A stretch of 64,000 nucleotides of DNA from positions 42,771,049 through 42,835,048 of the forward strand of contig CM046856.1 of NCBI GenBank assembly GCA_025617745.1, given 5' to 3'. Made by a program: the position numbers and the translations under genes. The notes beneath the pieces are model-generated. The model did not search any database. It was given only the letters and a program-made list of their open reading frames with translations, and was not told the DNA's origin. Origin of the DNA: Heliocidaris erythrogramma (lineage: Eukaryota; Echinodermata; Echinoidea; Camarodonta; Echinometridae). This document shows positions 32,007-44,300 of the stretch, one piece after another (position 1 is the stretch's first letter; each line of letters opens with the position of its first letter).

Positions 32007-33616
32007 TGTGTGACTCATAATAGTGACAACCATATTATTTAGTTATTCTTCAAACTTTGTATGCAAGAACAAAACTGGCAGTTATACAAACACAGATATG
32101 AATATTTGGGACTGTAGATTTGAATGTTTCATCTAACAGCTGTGAGGGTATTAATTGTCCAAGGAATGTGTGCAATGAACTGCAAAGAACTGTCTGAAAC
32201 AGTATTAGTGATTTGGATATACATTTTCATCTATCTTGGAGACATTGCATTAGTTAAAAAGAACAACATGTAATTAATTTTACCACTTTGATAGAAAATA
32301 ATGAATTAATATTTTGCACCTATAAATCTTTAGTTATTCTTTGGATAATTCTTAGATCAGACAAGTTTAATTTGGTCACTGCCTTTTCTGAGAGAAAAAA
32401 CCCCACTATGTATTGTGTTTAGAAATAAGTAAATAAATTGTTGAATTATAACATTGAAAGAAAATATTTTCATTTTTACATAATTGCCAAATTGTTTTAC
32501 GGGTCTAATGTGAAAAAAAACACCATTAATGAAAAATATTTACATATTTGTTTGAATAAGGAATGTTTGTGTGTTTGATTTCACACCAAAACACATATGA
32601 GAGAGAAATTTTGGAGTGTTTAAAGCGGTATGTTGTGACTGGACTATTAATTGTACACAAGGTCATACTATTAGTATAATAGTATTATGGAATCAAATTC
32701 CATGTGTATTTATGAAAACACATAATTTATTTCTGTATAATTTATTGGCATGGTAACTTGTTGATGTGCATCTTAGTTATGTATATTCCATTCAAAGGGT
32801 CTGGATGAAAGTATGATTTTCCTTTTTTAATGGATTTCATTTGAAATGGACTTTTCATGTTATCCCCATTTTGCTATGTATTGTGCTCATGATATATATA
32901 TTTTTTTCTCTTAAAGTGTTGTATTACCATTCTAAACTGTATTGTCACTATTGGACTTATTTTGCAAAAAGCTTATTTGTATATTTTTGTAGGACATACC
33001 ATATTTTTCATGTATGTATGTAATTAAAAAGATATTATGAATTATAACTTATAAATGCAATTTGGAATTATGTATATTTGATTTAGATAATGATGTACTT
33101 GTGCCAAAATTAATGAAAATGGAATGTCAAGGATTAAGAAAATTGCTAAGTGTAGAGTTCAGAAATTATTTATTTCACTATTGTTTAATACATGTATCAT
33201 CAGCCCGACAGTAAAAGGGTCACTCCATTAGGGAAGGGCTGAAAACTTTCTTTTTTGTTGATATGTATTGCATTCCAGAAGCTTACTGAATATCCAATGT
33301 TATGTTGATTGCATTTTATTATCAAGCTCCCATATTTCTAAGTAGAGATGTTCATTCTTTTTGTTTGAATTCCTTTATATGTGATGCAATATGATTTTAA
33401 TGGTTGTCGTTTATTGTACTCTACAAATTTTATATATGATGGCAACGATGGCGTGAAACATGCCATCAATATTTAGCAACTCGGTTTTCTTTCAGAAATA
33501 TTCGACTCTTTTTTTCTTGGTTATTTTGCTACCCGTAATACTTTATATATACATATATATACATAATAGATTTTTATAACCTTATTTCAAAACATAAATA
33601 CGTGTAATAACTTTGC

Positions 33617-33622
33617 AATAAA
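33617..33622 (+). terminator. Candidate poly(A) signal AATAAA
   Basis: AATAAAGC followed within about 30 bp by a T-rich tract (GATTTTTTTTTTCCC). It is the best-placed signal downstream of the stop codon; AATAAA also occurs at 32432-32437 and 33959-33964. Confidence 0.5.
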
Positions 33623-33958
33623 GCTTGTTGATTTTTTTTTTTCCCAGTGGAAGAGGAAATATAGGGTTTTTTTTCCCAGTTATCACTTGAAAGCTTGTTC
33701 TGTTCTTCTGTTTGGTTACAGAAGGTAGAAGTCCATTTCTTCCAAACATAGAGGCCTTGAAATTTTCTTGTCCAAAATTTGAAAAATTTAGGTCTTTCAG
33801 TTTGTTTCCATGTGAAGTATTACATTTTTTTCTAATGGTGAATTAACGGCATATCAGCATTATAATTTTGTTCCATTTTATTTATTGTGATGAGTTGAAA
33901 TAATGTTTTTTGTATGACCTTGATGCTATTTTGAAAAAGATTGTTACCTATTCTGTTA

Positions 33959-33964
33959 AATAAA
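33959..33964 (+). terminator. Alternative poly(A) signal AATAAA
   Basis: TTAAATAAAAAGATAAAAG is followed by TGTAAAATGCTGAGC. A possible distal cleavage site. Confidence 0.35.
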
Positions 33965-34310
33965 AAGATAAAAGCACAACTGTAAAATGCTGAGCATTCT
34001 TGTACACTTTTGTTGAAATATTGGGATCAAAGAGGACAAGAGATGGTGAGAATGACATGCAGTTGAATGTTACATACATGTACTCATAAAGAGGAGAAGA
34101 TGTCAGCTGTGTCACTCACACATTCAGGTTTTCCATATTCATGGAAAAACCTGGAAAGTCATTGAAAAATAAATTCTTCTGGTAAGTAATGGAAAGTCGT
34201 GGAAATTTTTTTTTTTAATATTTCAAAGTCGGGGAAAGTCATGGAAATTGAACGTGGGTATGGGACGCGTGTAGCTATGGCTGCCTTCCAATCACAAACA
34301 TGAAATAATC

Positions 34311-34759
34311 AACCCAGTCTCACACTTAAATAGACGAATAGAGTCATAGTACCATCACCATTAATATGACACTCTTGGTCAATTTAAGGGACATTTACAT
34401 GTATAATGGCGCCATCTACGCTTGCATTCGTGGCCGAGTTTTCCAAGAAAGATGAATCAATCATAAATATTTGTGCATTAAAAGTATGTCTTGTTTTTCA
34501 AGGTTATTTAATGGAAATGTGTGAAACAGTGGCGTTATCGTGAAATAAATCGCCCCTCATTCACTTATTCCTCAGAGTTTCGGTTTATTGCGTACAACGC
34601 TTTAGTGACTTCATTCCACCTCAACTCTGCCGAAACCAATATCACGATTGCAATCGTAGATGGCGCCATTAAAAATGTCCCTTAAATTGACCCAAGAGTG
34701 TCATATTAACGGTGATGGTACTATGACTCTATTCGTCTATTTAAGTGTGAGACTGGGTT
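34311..34759. mobile_element. Foldback element with ~110-bp inverted arms
   Basis: The left arm 34311-34420 (AACCCAGTCTCACACTTAAA ... GGCGCCATCTACG) and the right arm 34655-34759 are near-perfect reverse complements. A central part of about 235 bp separates them and has no reading frame. Lies in the spacer between the two convergent genes. Confidence 0.9.
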
Positions 34760-36622
34760 GAAAATAATATATCACTGCATGGTATTCGTATGCCATTTGG
34801 ATGCCGCAACCCATGCTACTTAATATGTGGTCATGGAAAGTCAGTCATGGAATTTGGTTCTCATATTTCTGTGGGAACCGTGCAAATTCTACTGAAAGAG
34901 GAAAGAGCAGAAACAATGGGAATTCAGGCTACTGTACATTTATTTTTCAGGCCATGAATCGACCCAAACAGCAAGAATGGCTGTAGATATAACCATGGAC
35001 CTACTAACTATATCCACAACAGTGTACAGTGGGACCTTGTAATACAGAACACTATTATACAAACTCGTCATAACATGGTAATTTTGCTGATCCCAATTTA
35101 TTTTTTTTTTCGCTCTGATATAACAAAGTTTTGACATAAAGAGGTAATTTAATTGGTCCCGAGGAGTGTTACCTGTATATCAACGTTCCACTTTATATAT
35201 AGATACATGCATACAAACAATACTATTTCTTCATCCTTTCTTCATTCTGACATACACCATGTATCTTATCGTCTCATCTTTCCATTTCTTTCATAGTTTT
35301 TTCTTCCTGGAGTAAATGAAGATAAGCAGAAAACAAGAGAAAGGCAAAGAGGACAGGGAAGGAAAAAAAACTGGGGGAGAGGAAAACAATTATGGGGAGG
35401 AAGGCAAAGAAAATGGATTAGGGAGGGTACTTTGATAGACGAGGAGAAATTAAGAGAGCAAAAAGAGGGTACGGGAGAAGAAGATGGACACAGAAAAAGT
35501 AAGTCCAGAGAGAAGAGACGTGGAAGATGGGGCTATCACAAAAGAGAACGGGAAGATACAAAAAGAAGAAGAGCCGAAGAACACCTCTACCCAAAGTAGA
35601 AGGTATGAAAGACAAGAAAGAAAATGGAGTCAAGGGACGGGGCCAGCACGGCAGGTATTAAGCAGGTAAGAAAAGGATGCACATAGCTGGGAGAACTTAT
35701 ACTTTTACAGAATAAAGAGATAATGGAGAAAACAAATAAAAAAAAGGCAAGGATGAAGGGGAAAGAAAAATGTGACAGAGATAGACGGGGCAGGGAGGAT
35801 AAAGACACTCAATATTACAACACCCAAATACAACCAGAAGACTACAAAATTAACCGTTTACTCCCATTCCATTTGGAATTTATTAATACACGCACACATC
35901 AGTTTATTTTTCAATATCCAATTTCTCACCATCTCCAATATACATGTATACAAAATAGTAGAAAACAAACATTATTCCACAAGACTTAGATAATCATGGC
36001 TTGAAATTTTCATCATGAGTAGCAACATTGAAACCATATATGTGCATGACATGTTTCTACATACATATATTAAACTGACATAAAATATAGGCTTGAAGAG
36101 AAAGAATGCAGCTTTCAAAGTGTACAGAATTTTTAAAAAATTTTTGATAAAGTTATCAAAGACTAATACATGTACATGCATATATTTACTGCTTCGATAT
36201 CTCAAAAATTATCAAAAATAATTACCATCATTGATATACAGTTTCATAAGTCGTGTAGATTTTATACTTAAAAAGCATTTGTCTACGACATAATTTATTA
36301 CATTTCATCGCAAGAATTTAGGTTTATATCCGCACTCATTCGTACTTCAAATCAAAATCAATCATCAGTATTTCCAGACACTGACTACTTCATGGGATTG
36401 GAATTGAGATTCAGAATCCATTTTTTATGTGATGCATGAGCTCAATGAATGCAATATTACAGACAACAGTACGTTAAAAGAGGACAACTTTTCACATTTT
36501 ACAGAATATCTTCGATTAAACATGATTTCTTGTTGAATTCCACTGTGCAAGCCATATTGAAGACCTCCGTTACACCAATCGGGGCCCTCTTTCACAAAAC
36601 TCTGGAATCAATATCAAGTTAA
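34760..36622. other. Intergenic spacer
   Basis: A pogo/Tigger-like remnant lies at about 35026-35185. A long purine-rich stretch (about 35310-35830) gives opposing open frames rich in K/E/R or S/L/F, which are compositional. No gene recognised. Confidence 0.45.
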
Positions 36623-37468
36623 AACTAGAAATATCACTGAAGATGATGATTAATACCCCCGCCCCGTGAGAACAGCCTTTCTTGACTTTTGGTCGAAAAC
36701 TGAGGAAGTAGTTTGATCCGCAAGATTTTTCCCTGATTTACTGCCATAGATATGCCGTTTCCATGGCAACGCAGCTTCCGACACATCAAAAAAATATGTT
36801 GTACACATCTTCCCAGTAAGACCAATGTGTGTACCAAATTTCATGACTTTCGGTCAAAAACTGAGGAAGTAGTTCGATCCGCAAGGCGTTTCCTTGATTT
36901 TATTTTGCCATAAATATGCCGTTACCATGGCAACGCAGATTCAGACTCATCCGAAAAATAAGTCTTGCACATCTTCCCACCAAGACCAATGTGTGTACCA
37001 AATTTCATGACTTTCGGTCAAAAACTGAGGAAGTAGTTTGATCCGCAAGGTGTTTCCTTGATTTTCTGCCATAAATATGCCGTTACCATGGCAACGCAGA
37101 TTCCGACTCATCCGAAAAATATGTCTTGCACATCTTCCCATCAAGACCAATGTGTGTACCAAATTTCATGACTTTCGGTCAAAAACTGAGGAAGTAGTTC
37201 GATCAGCAAGCTGTTTTCCTTGATTTTCTGCCATAAATATGCCGTTACCATGGCAACGCAGATTCCGACTGATCCGAAAAATATGTCTTGCACATCTTCC
37301 CACCAAGACCAATGTGTGTACCAAATTTCATGACTTTCGGTCAAAAACTGAGGAAGTAGTTCGATCCGCAAGATTTGCAACGGACCGCCCGACCGCCCGC
37401 CCGACCGACCGCCCAACCATCGACTGATTCCAGTATACCCCCTTCAAACTTCGTTTGGCGGGGGTATA
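36623..37468 (-). mobile_element. Tandem-core element, family 3, reversed long copy
   Basis: The hairpin end is at 37425-37468 (TATACCCCCTTCAAAC ... GTTTGGCGGGGGTATA), next to ACCGCCCGACCGCCCGCC. Four units of about 185 bp follow, each with TTCATGACTTTCGGTC, AGGAAGTAGTTCGATC and CCATGGCAACGCAG. The far end AACTAGAAATATCACTGAAG matches the far end of 22286-22806. Confidence 0.88.
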
Positions 37469-38267
37469 AAGAGTGCTTAAAAGCTACTGAGAATTATTGT
37501 TTGATTGGGTTTCATAAAATTATCAATAAGTTAAAAATAAGTGATACAAGCTACAGAAATCATTGCATTTGATGGGCTGTTCAGAGCTTTGTCACAGAAT
37601 TATGCTTTACTTGGTTGTTCAGGACCCTGTTTCATAAAACTTTTCAACAATCACAAGTGACAGTAATTGTTACAAGCTATGGATGTCATTGCATTGATAG
37701 TCTGTGGGGAAAATTTGCTGCCCTCGTTACTGATGACGGGGCCCAGAGATATTTTATACAAATATGGCAGTTGTTTACTTGTTCAAAGGGTTCATTCAAA
37801 GGTTTATGAATCGAGTCCCAGGTGTCCCAAAACCTCTACCAGACTGATTTTATATATCTGACCCAATCCAAAACTATACTTACAATGTAATGGTCAAACA
37901 GTCCCAGAGACAGGATTTGAGGCCATTGTGGCACTGTAAGACCACGTACGCAAGCCGCACTCTGCAGAAATTGATCTCCGACTAATTGACCTTTACACCA
38001 TATCATGACGGACATATGACATCACTTGGAGAAAAAAAATTCTGGTCACATCACGGTGTGTTCTGAGATCTCTGGACCAAATATATACATAATTACAACT
38101 CACTCAAAAGTGGCTGGAACTTGGGCAGGTCTTAGGTCACTTTTGATTTTGATATAACGACTGTCTGCGTGTATCTCTGCATAGAAAGAAAATCCCAAAA
38201 TAAAATAGAATTGTTTGGTCTGTTTCGTCAAATGGTTCTTCATGAAATGGTCTGGAATGCTTGTTCC
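37469..38267. other. Spacer or 3' UTR of the AIG1-type gene
   Basis: Probably includes the 3' UTR of the - strand gene. I saw no AATAAA on the - strand within the first 800 bases. Fragments GTTTCATAAAATT and CTGTTTCATAAAAC (about 37508 and 37628) belong to the foldback superfamily described at 40829-40973. Confidence 0.45.
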
Positions 38268-38311
38268 TTAGTCAATCTTGGCATACATCAGATCTGGGTC
38301 CGGCTTGTTTT
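38268..38311 (-). CDS. AIG1: AIG1-type exon 6 (last coding)
   Basis: Only 44 nt: it completes a Lys codon, encodes NKPDPDLMYAKID and stops with TAA at 38270-38268. Chosen because the acceptor TTTCTCTTCCTCAG is strong, the phase fits and the length matches the family. It is too short for ORF finding and would be missed without splicing logic. Confidence 0.8.
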
Positions 38312-41300
38312 CTGAGGAAGAGAAATGAAATGTAAAGATAACAAATACAGGATCTGCTATCAGTCAGAAAAATTTTTTTTTAATATTATGAGGCATTGCT
38401 TTTTGTTCTTCTTCTCATTATTTGTAAGTTTGAATAAGCTGAAACTTCAGAAGCCTGATAAATGCAGAGAATTGGAGTTCTTAGCTTGTTTTAGGGATGT
38501 TTTAGGGATGTTACATGTATGTCAATGACAACAGAAGCATCCATGTTTCAAAAAAACAAATGAATACAATGGATGCACAACATAAGTCATCAAAACAAAT
38601 TATTTCCATATGCATAATTGTATGTGCTTTAAGCCTTACTGTATTGGGAGGGGGGGTGCCTGGGAGGCCCCCCTAGACAAACTTCGCTGTGCATTTTTAA
38701 CCGCTCAGTCAAAAATTGGTCAAACCATTACCGAGTCATGTGACCTTTTATGGCCTCTTGTCATCCCGAAAACGGAGAATTTCTGAGTTTTTTGTACAAA
38801 ACGAATGGGAAACTCCATTTCCTCATATTCTTCCTTTATCACCTATAATTTCTTTTTAAGCTGTAATTATCATCTATTCTAAATGAATAGGTATTGGTTC
38901 ATATAACACTCTAAATCAGGAGAAAAAAAAAAGTTAAATTTAAAAAGCATAGAAATTTGTGAAACAATAGAATACATAAGAATTGAAATCACTTTCAAAA
39001 TTTTTTCTTATGTTATTAAGGTTTAAAAAGAACTTCTTGCATTAAAATTTATTTCCAAGGCCTTCCTTTACTTCATTATCAATCAAAATGCATATTTATG
39101 CATATCATTTGCATAAGTTATAAAATTAAATTTTAAAAAAAATGAAGATTTACATAAAAAATAACATTGGATTAGTGTTTTTTACGCATTTCTCAAGGTC
39201 CATCCATGCAAAATTTTGCGGCGATTGAAGGCCCCCCTTCAATAGCCTAGTACAGTGAGGGTTAAAGAGAAGGTTGAGTTCTGGGAAAGGTAAAAAGTAA
39301 TTTGTGAGCTTTCTCACTTCTTTTATGTTAGTTTGGAAGAACATCTTAGTAGAAATGTCCCCTGAAAAGGATTGCTCTTCAAATACCCTTATATTCTAAA
39401 TATGATGAGGAACAGCTGAAATGTTCAGGCCGAACATGTGTATGTAGTCCCATATACACATTTCTGTGTGCAGTGCCTGTGACTCTAAGCAGGATTGAGT
39501 CAATTTCTTCTCATTTTGGTGATTCCAAAACCTTACAGCATACACCAATTCTTATGCACTATATAATCAACCTTTCCCAATTGATTTGAGACAGTTCTTT
39601 CACAATATTATCGCATGACTAGAACTCATCTTTATCTTTAAAGATCACATTGCAAGAAAATTCCATCAAAATAAATATTGGCTGAATACTTATTATTGCA
39701 TAGATGGCATAAATTAAACAAGGTTATCCAAATTAAACGCTTGGAAACATTTGAATTAATGATTATTATCAATTATAAAACGGTAAAATACAGCCCCCGA
39801 TATAGCAGCTGAAGAGCTCCTTGAACGCTGCTGAGATGTGTGACGACACACGAAGGGCCAGTCCTGTCTAAGCAGACGATGTCCCATAACATCTTACACA
39901 TTTTTCAGTGCCTGTTTTGTCATCTCCTCTTCACTTATTTCTCTTACTTGACTAGCGTCAGTCTTAATGTTAGTCTGTTGCCTCACTCTTAACTTCGTGT
40001 ATCGTATTATTTTGATGAAAAATGCAACGTTAAAAAAATAAAGGAATCAGTCACTTGTAAACAAAATAAGACGCCATTGTATTTTCAGCTGCTTGCACCG
40101 GGGCATGTTCGGCGTTTCAAGAGGGAACGAATACAATCTGTGATATTATTCGGAGGGCTTTTCAATTTGAAAGTGCGGTTTATTTTACTGATCATTGACC
40201 CTTCTCCTGTGTATTTACAATCAAACGGTTTTAGTTATCAGAATCAGTTCACTTTCCCTTTTAGAATGGTGTGAAATAAGGTCATGTTTAAATGTACCAA
40301 ACTCTTTATAATTTGATAAATAATTGCATTGCAATTACGTTCATTCATTATAAGACGTCGTCTGCTTAAGCAGGATCGATCCCTAGTGTGACGACATCAA
40401 AACATCGCTATATTTCTGGCGAATCCTCGGATATTCCAGATGCTGAGAAGAGCTTTTATTTATGTTGTTTTTATAATCATCAGATACGCAGTTGACATAA
40501 AACTTATACGATTGCCATCTGTAAGCTTCCCAGTTTCTAGTGATACATTAATTGCCATATTTGTGATTTTCTTTGGATATCTACTTTAAAAAAGCATTCC
40601 TAGTTTCAACTAATAATAATATTAATAATAAATCTAATAATTTATATAGCGTCTCATGAGAAATAACGTCTTTATGCGCTTTATAGATGTCATTATTATC
40701 CCGGTCATCGGATTCATTCACGCGCACAATTTGCACAAAATCTCCACTCCTTGAGGAGTATTCCTACCAAATGGTCACTGTGAGGACATATGGCAATTAC
40801 TCTCACAATGGTTTCTGTTATCCTACATGGGCCCTGTTTCATAAAACTTGATATCTATGACAAGTTACAATAACAGTTATAAGCTACTGAAATACTTGCA
40901 TCTGATTGGCTGAAAGCAAATTTGTCATAGATATGTGGCAGTTGGTATTGGTAAGTTTTATGAAGCCGGGCCCTTGTCTCCATTACGCTCCTATGTCTAG
41001 AGTGGCAAAGGCAGATTAATGTCTTACCAAAAGACTCAGCCTTTTCATTTCCAGTCAAGTGCCAAACCCATTCAACTACAACAAAATCTAATGTGCACTC
41101 TTAGGAGATGCTGAATCTTGATATACTCACTTCCAAGAGCCAAGTTGCCTTGCTCCGCTGTGAAGTACATGCCCGCTAGGAACAGAGCCGTGATGACTAC
41201 AAAAACCACAAAATAGATGCCTTCCAAGACTTGGAGGAAAGGATAGACCCATATATCTTTCACAAACCCTAGATAGAGTATCCTGCATAGAAAAGATAGA

Positions 41301-44300
41301 GGATGGGTATATGTCACATTATACATTGCGTTATACCCAGGCAGTGCCGCCTCGACCGGGGACCGACGAAGTCATTATCGTTATAGGGGTGATGTCAATT
41401 TTTTTTCTCTCTCTCTCTCTCTTAAGTCTCTTTATCTCTCTCTCTCTGTCTCAGTGTATTGTCTGTCTGATGGTGGTCTCGTCAGTGCGGCCAGGGTGTT
41501 TATATTTTATGTTAATATATAATTATGTAAAAACACTATGATTTGTTTATTATGTTCAAATAATGTGAGTATGTGACACATATTCTGTATATTATTATGT
41601 GTTTTCTGAGCAATGCAACATTTCAAGACAAAAAAAAAAAAGAGGATGGGTAAATTACAATATTAATCCTTTTCATGACATAAGCAAATGGTATGTGATG
41701 TCTTGAATGCAGTACTTGATATATGGATTTATTATGGATAGCTACTTTTTTCTTCCTTAATCAGAATACATAACTTGTGAAGTATTTTATCATATTCTTT
41801 AGTCAAATGAATTATATTCCATGATAAAATTTACTAATAATAAATCAGTTAAATTTAAAATCAAAGTACAAACCTTGATTTATTATTTATATTTAGTAAT
41901 TTAGTTGTACAGAAAAGATTACAATCTATGGAGCATACATGAAAATATCGCAAAATAGATGCCTGCAGAATAGTCAGGCTCCTATCTTTTTCACACTGGG
42001 TTGAAGTTCGAGCAAAACAAGGAACGCTGGAGTGTGCGCCTTCCAGCTGCGAAATGTAGTGATGTTGCACAACAGTCGCAAGATGGCCACCAAACGGTAG
42101 CTACATGTACTTCTGGGCAGCATTTCATCAAACGGTCATAAGTACAAGTTCGCCAACATCCCATTTAAACGAGTGTATTAAAATTAACATGCGTTTCAAT
42201 GGGATGTCGGCGAACTTGTACTTATGACGGTTTGATGAAACGATGCCCAGTTCTCTTGGACTGGAAGGATTCCAATACCATGCAATTTTTATACTACTAC
42301 TGCTTTTTGGGACAGTAGTCAGATATAATTTATTCATTTTTAATTCCTATTGTAATTTCTTTAAAAATCCAGTTGTAGCTGGGTTGTATGGTTTGCGATG
42401 GCCTTTACTCCTACAGATATCCTTGATAATCTGAGAAAGGCATTCATTGAAAGAGTTATGAAATGAGATAACTTACCATACTAAGTAAGACAAACCAACA
42501 AAAAGTAAACCAAGCATTCCTGACTTCCTTGAGGGCTGTTTATGCTTCACCAAGTATGCCTCTATCAGAAGAATGAAAACTATATAAGTGTGCTGTAAAA
42601 AGAAGAAAATACAAACAATATGCAATGTAAAGCTAATTTCAATTTTCTGATAGCAGAACAATAATTTATACAGTGAAACCTCATTGTAAAGAACATTGCT
42701 GTAACACACTCTTGTTATAACAAGGTAATTTTGCCAGTTCCACTTCTAAACATTTTACTGTATTTTAGCCCTGATATAACAAAGTTTTTCATTTTAACAG
42801 GGTAACTTCTTTTTTTATCCCAAAGAATTTTTTATAGAAAGGTTACTTGCCATCATCATTCATTCCACTTGTACCAGCATTCACACTACTCTCTACAATT
42901 CACACTTATCACAATTCACACTACTCACCTTCATTCACACTACTCACCTTCATTCACACTTATCACCACAATTCACACTACTCACCTTCATTCACACTTA
43001 TCACCACAATTCACACTACTCACCTTCATTCACACTACTCACCTTCATTCGCACTAATCGCCACTTACGCAAACATTCTAAGTACTTACCATACAGTGAC
43101 TCAGCCACATGGGATAGATGTCCTGGATTCGTTCCGGGTAGATCAGTTCCCTGTCTACGGCATAGATCCCCCAGTACATCAGTGCTACAAGCTACACAGT
43201 ATGACAAAGACAAAATCAATTTAAAATACATTGAAGAGAATGATAGAAGTATATGACACACATATGTATGGAAATGGAGAAATTGAGGGGAAGAAATCAT
43301 GAGGTGGAAAAACCATTCTCAAATATAAAAGGGATACAAGCAGAATCACAGAGGGTAGAATGGGTTGAGTTCTGGTCATGCGATTACTTTGTGAAAGATA
43401 CTGTCTCAAAGCAGTTGGGAAAGGTTGATATGTGTACATAAGAATCGGTGTATACTGTGAGGTTTTGGAATCATCAAAATGATAAGAAAGTGACCCTATC
43501 TCACTAAAAAGCACATGCACTGCACACAGAAATGGGTATACAGGACTGCACACACGTGTGGCATGAATGTTCGGCCCGAACATTTCAGCTATTTCTTGTC
43601 ATATTTCGAATATGGGAGTATTTGAAGAGCAATCCTTTTCCAGGGGTCATTTCCACTATAATTTTATTCCAAACCGACATAAAAGGGATGAGAAAGCTCA
43701 CAAATTATTTTTCACATTTCCCAGAACTCAACTTTCTCTTTAATATACATCCGTATGACAGAGAGCAGATAAAAATGAACTAATAAAAGATTATAAAAAA
43801 AATGGAGAGAGAAGAGAAAGATGGTGAGTTGAATCAACAGGACAACAAAAAAGGCATATTACAGCAACTTTGATTGCCTAATAAATAATAAACATGTAAC
43901 ATGCAACTGACTGTTTTAGTAGACTTTTGGAACATACTAAGTATTAAGAGTAGTTGATACTAGGATAAGGATTAATACAGGCAACAAATTAAGATACATT
44001 GAATATAGATCTATAGGTTCTACATTCATGTATGCCAACAACATTCATACATTACATTCACTCCTTGAGACCAAGAAAACTACTTTATTACAATGATATC
44101 TTCTTGTATCAGAGCTGAAAAAAACAACACAATACAAAGAATTGGGACAGGCAAAAGTGCCTTCTTCTCATGAGAGCTTTGTAAAGTAACAGTGTTCTTT
44201 TTAAGGAGGTTCCAGTGGTACAAAGAATCATTTTTTATTTTTAGTTTTGTTTTGCTATCATTTCTTTGACTGAAAGAATATGAACTTACCAGTGCGATTG

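Larger units (their letters stand above)
32007..33985 (+). other. VPS13B: Probable 3' UTR of the VPS13B-type gene
   Basis: About 2 kb of AT-rich DNA without open frames or recognised mobile elements, in contrast to the surrounding sequence. Consistent with a long 3' UTR ending at one of the poly(A) signals listed below. Confidence 0.6.

Noticed and set aside
35418-35989. Opposed ORFs rich in Lys/Glu or Ser/Leu/Phe
   Set aside because: Compositional effect of a purine-rich stretch; no splice sites or family motifs.
42847-43224. His/Ser/Thr-rich 125-codon ORF on +
   Set aside because: Generated by the CATTCACACTACTCACC minisatellite and by reading through the opposite strand of AIG1-type exon 3.
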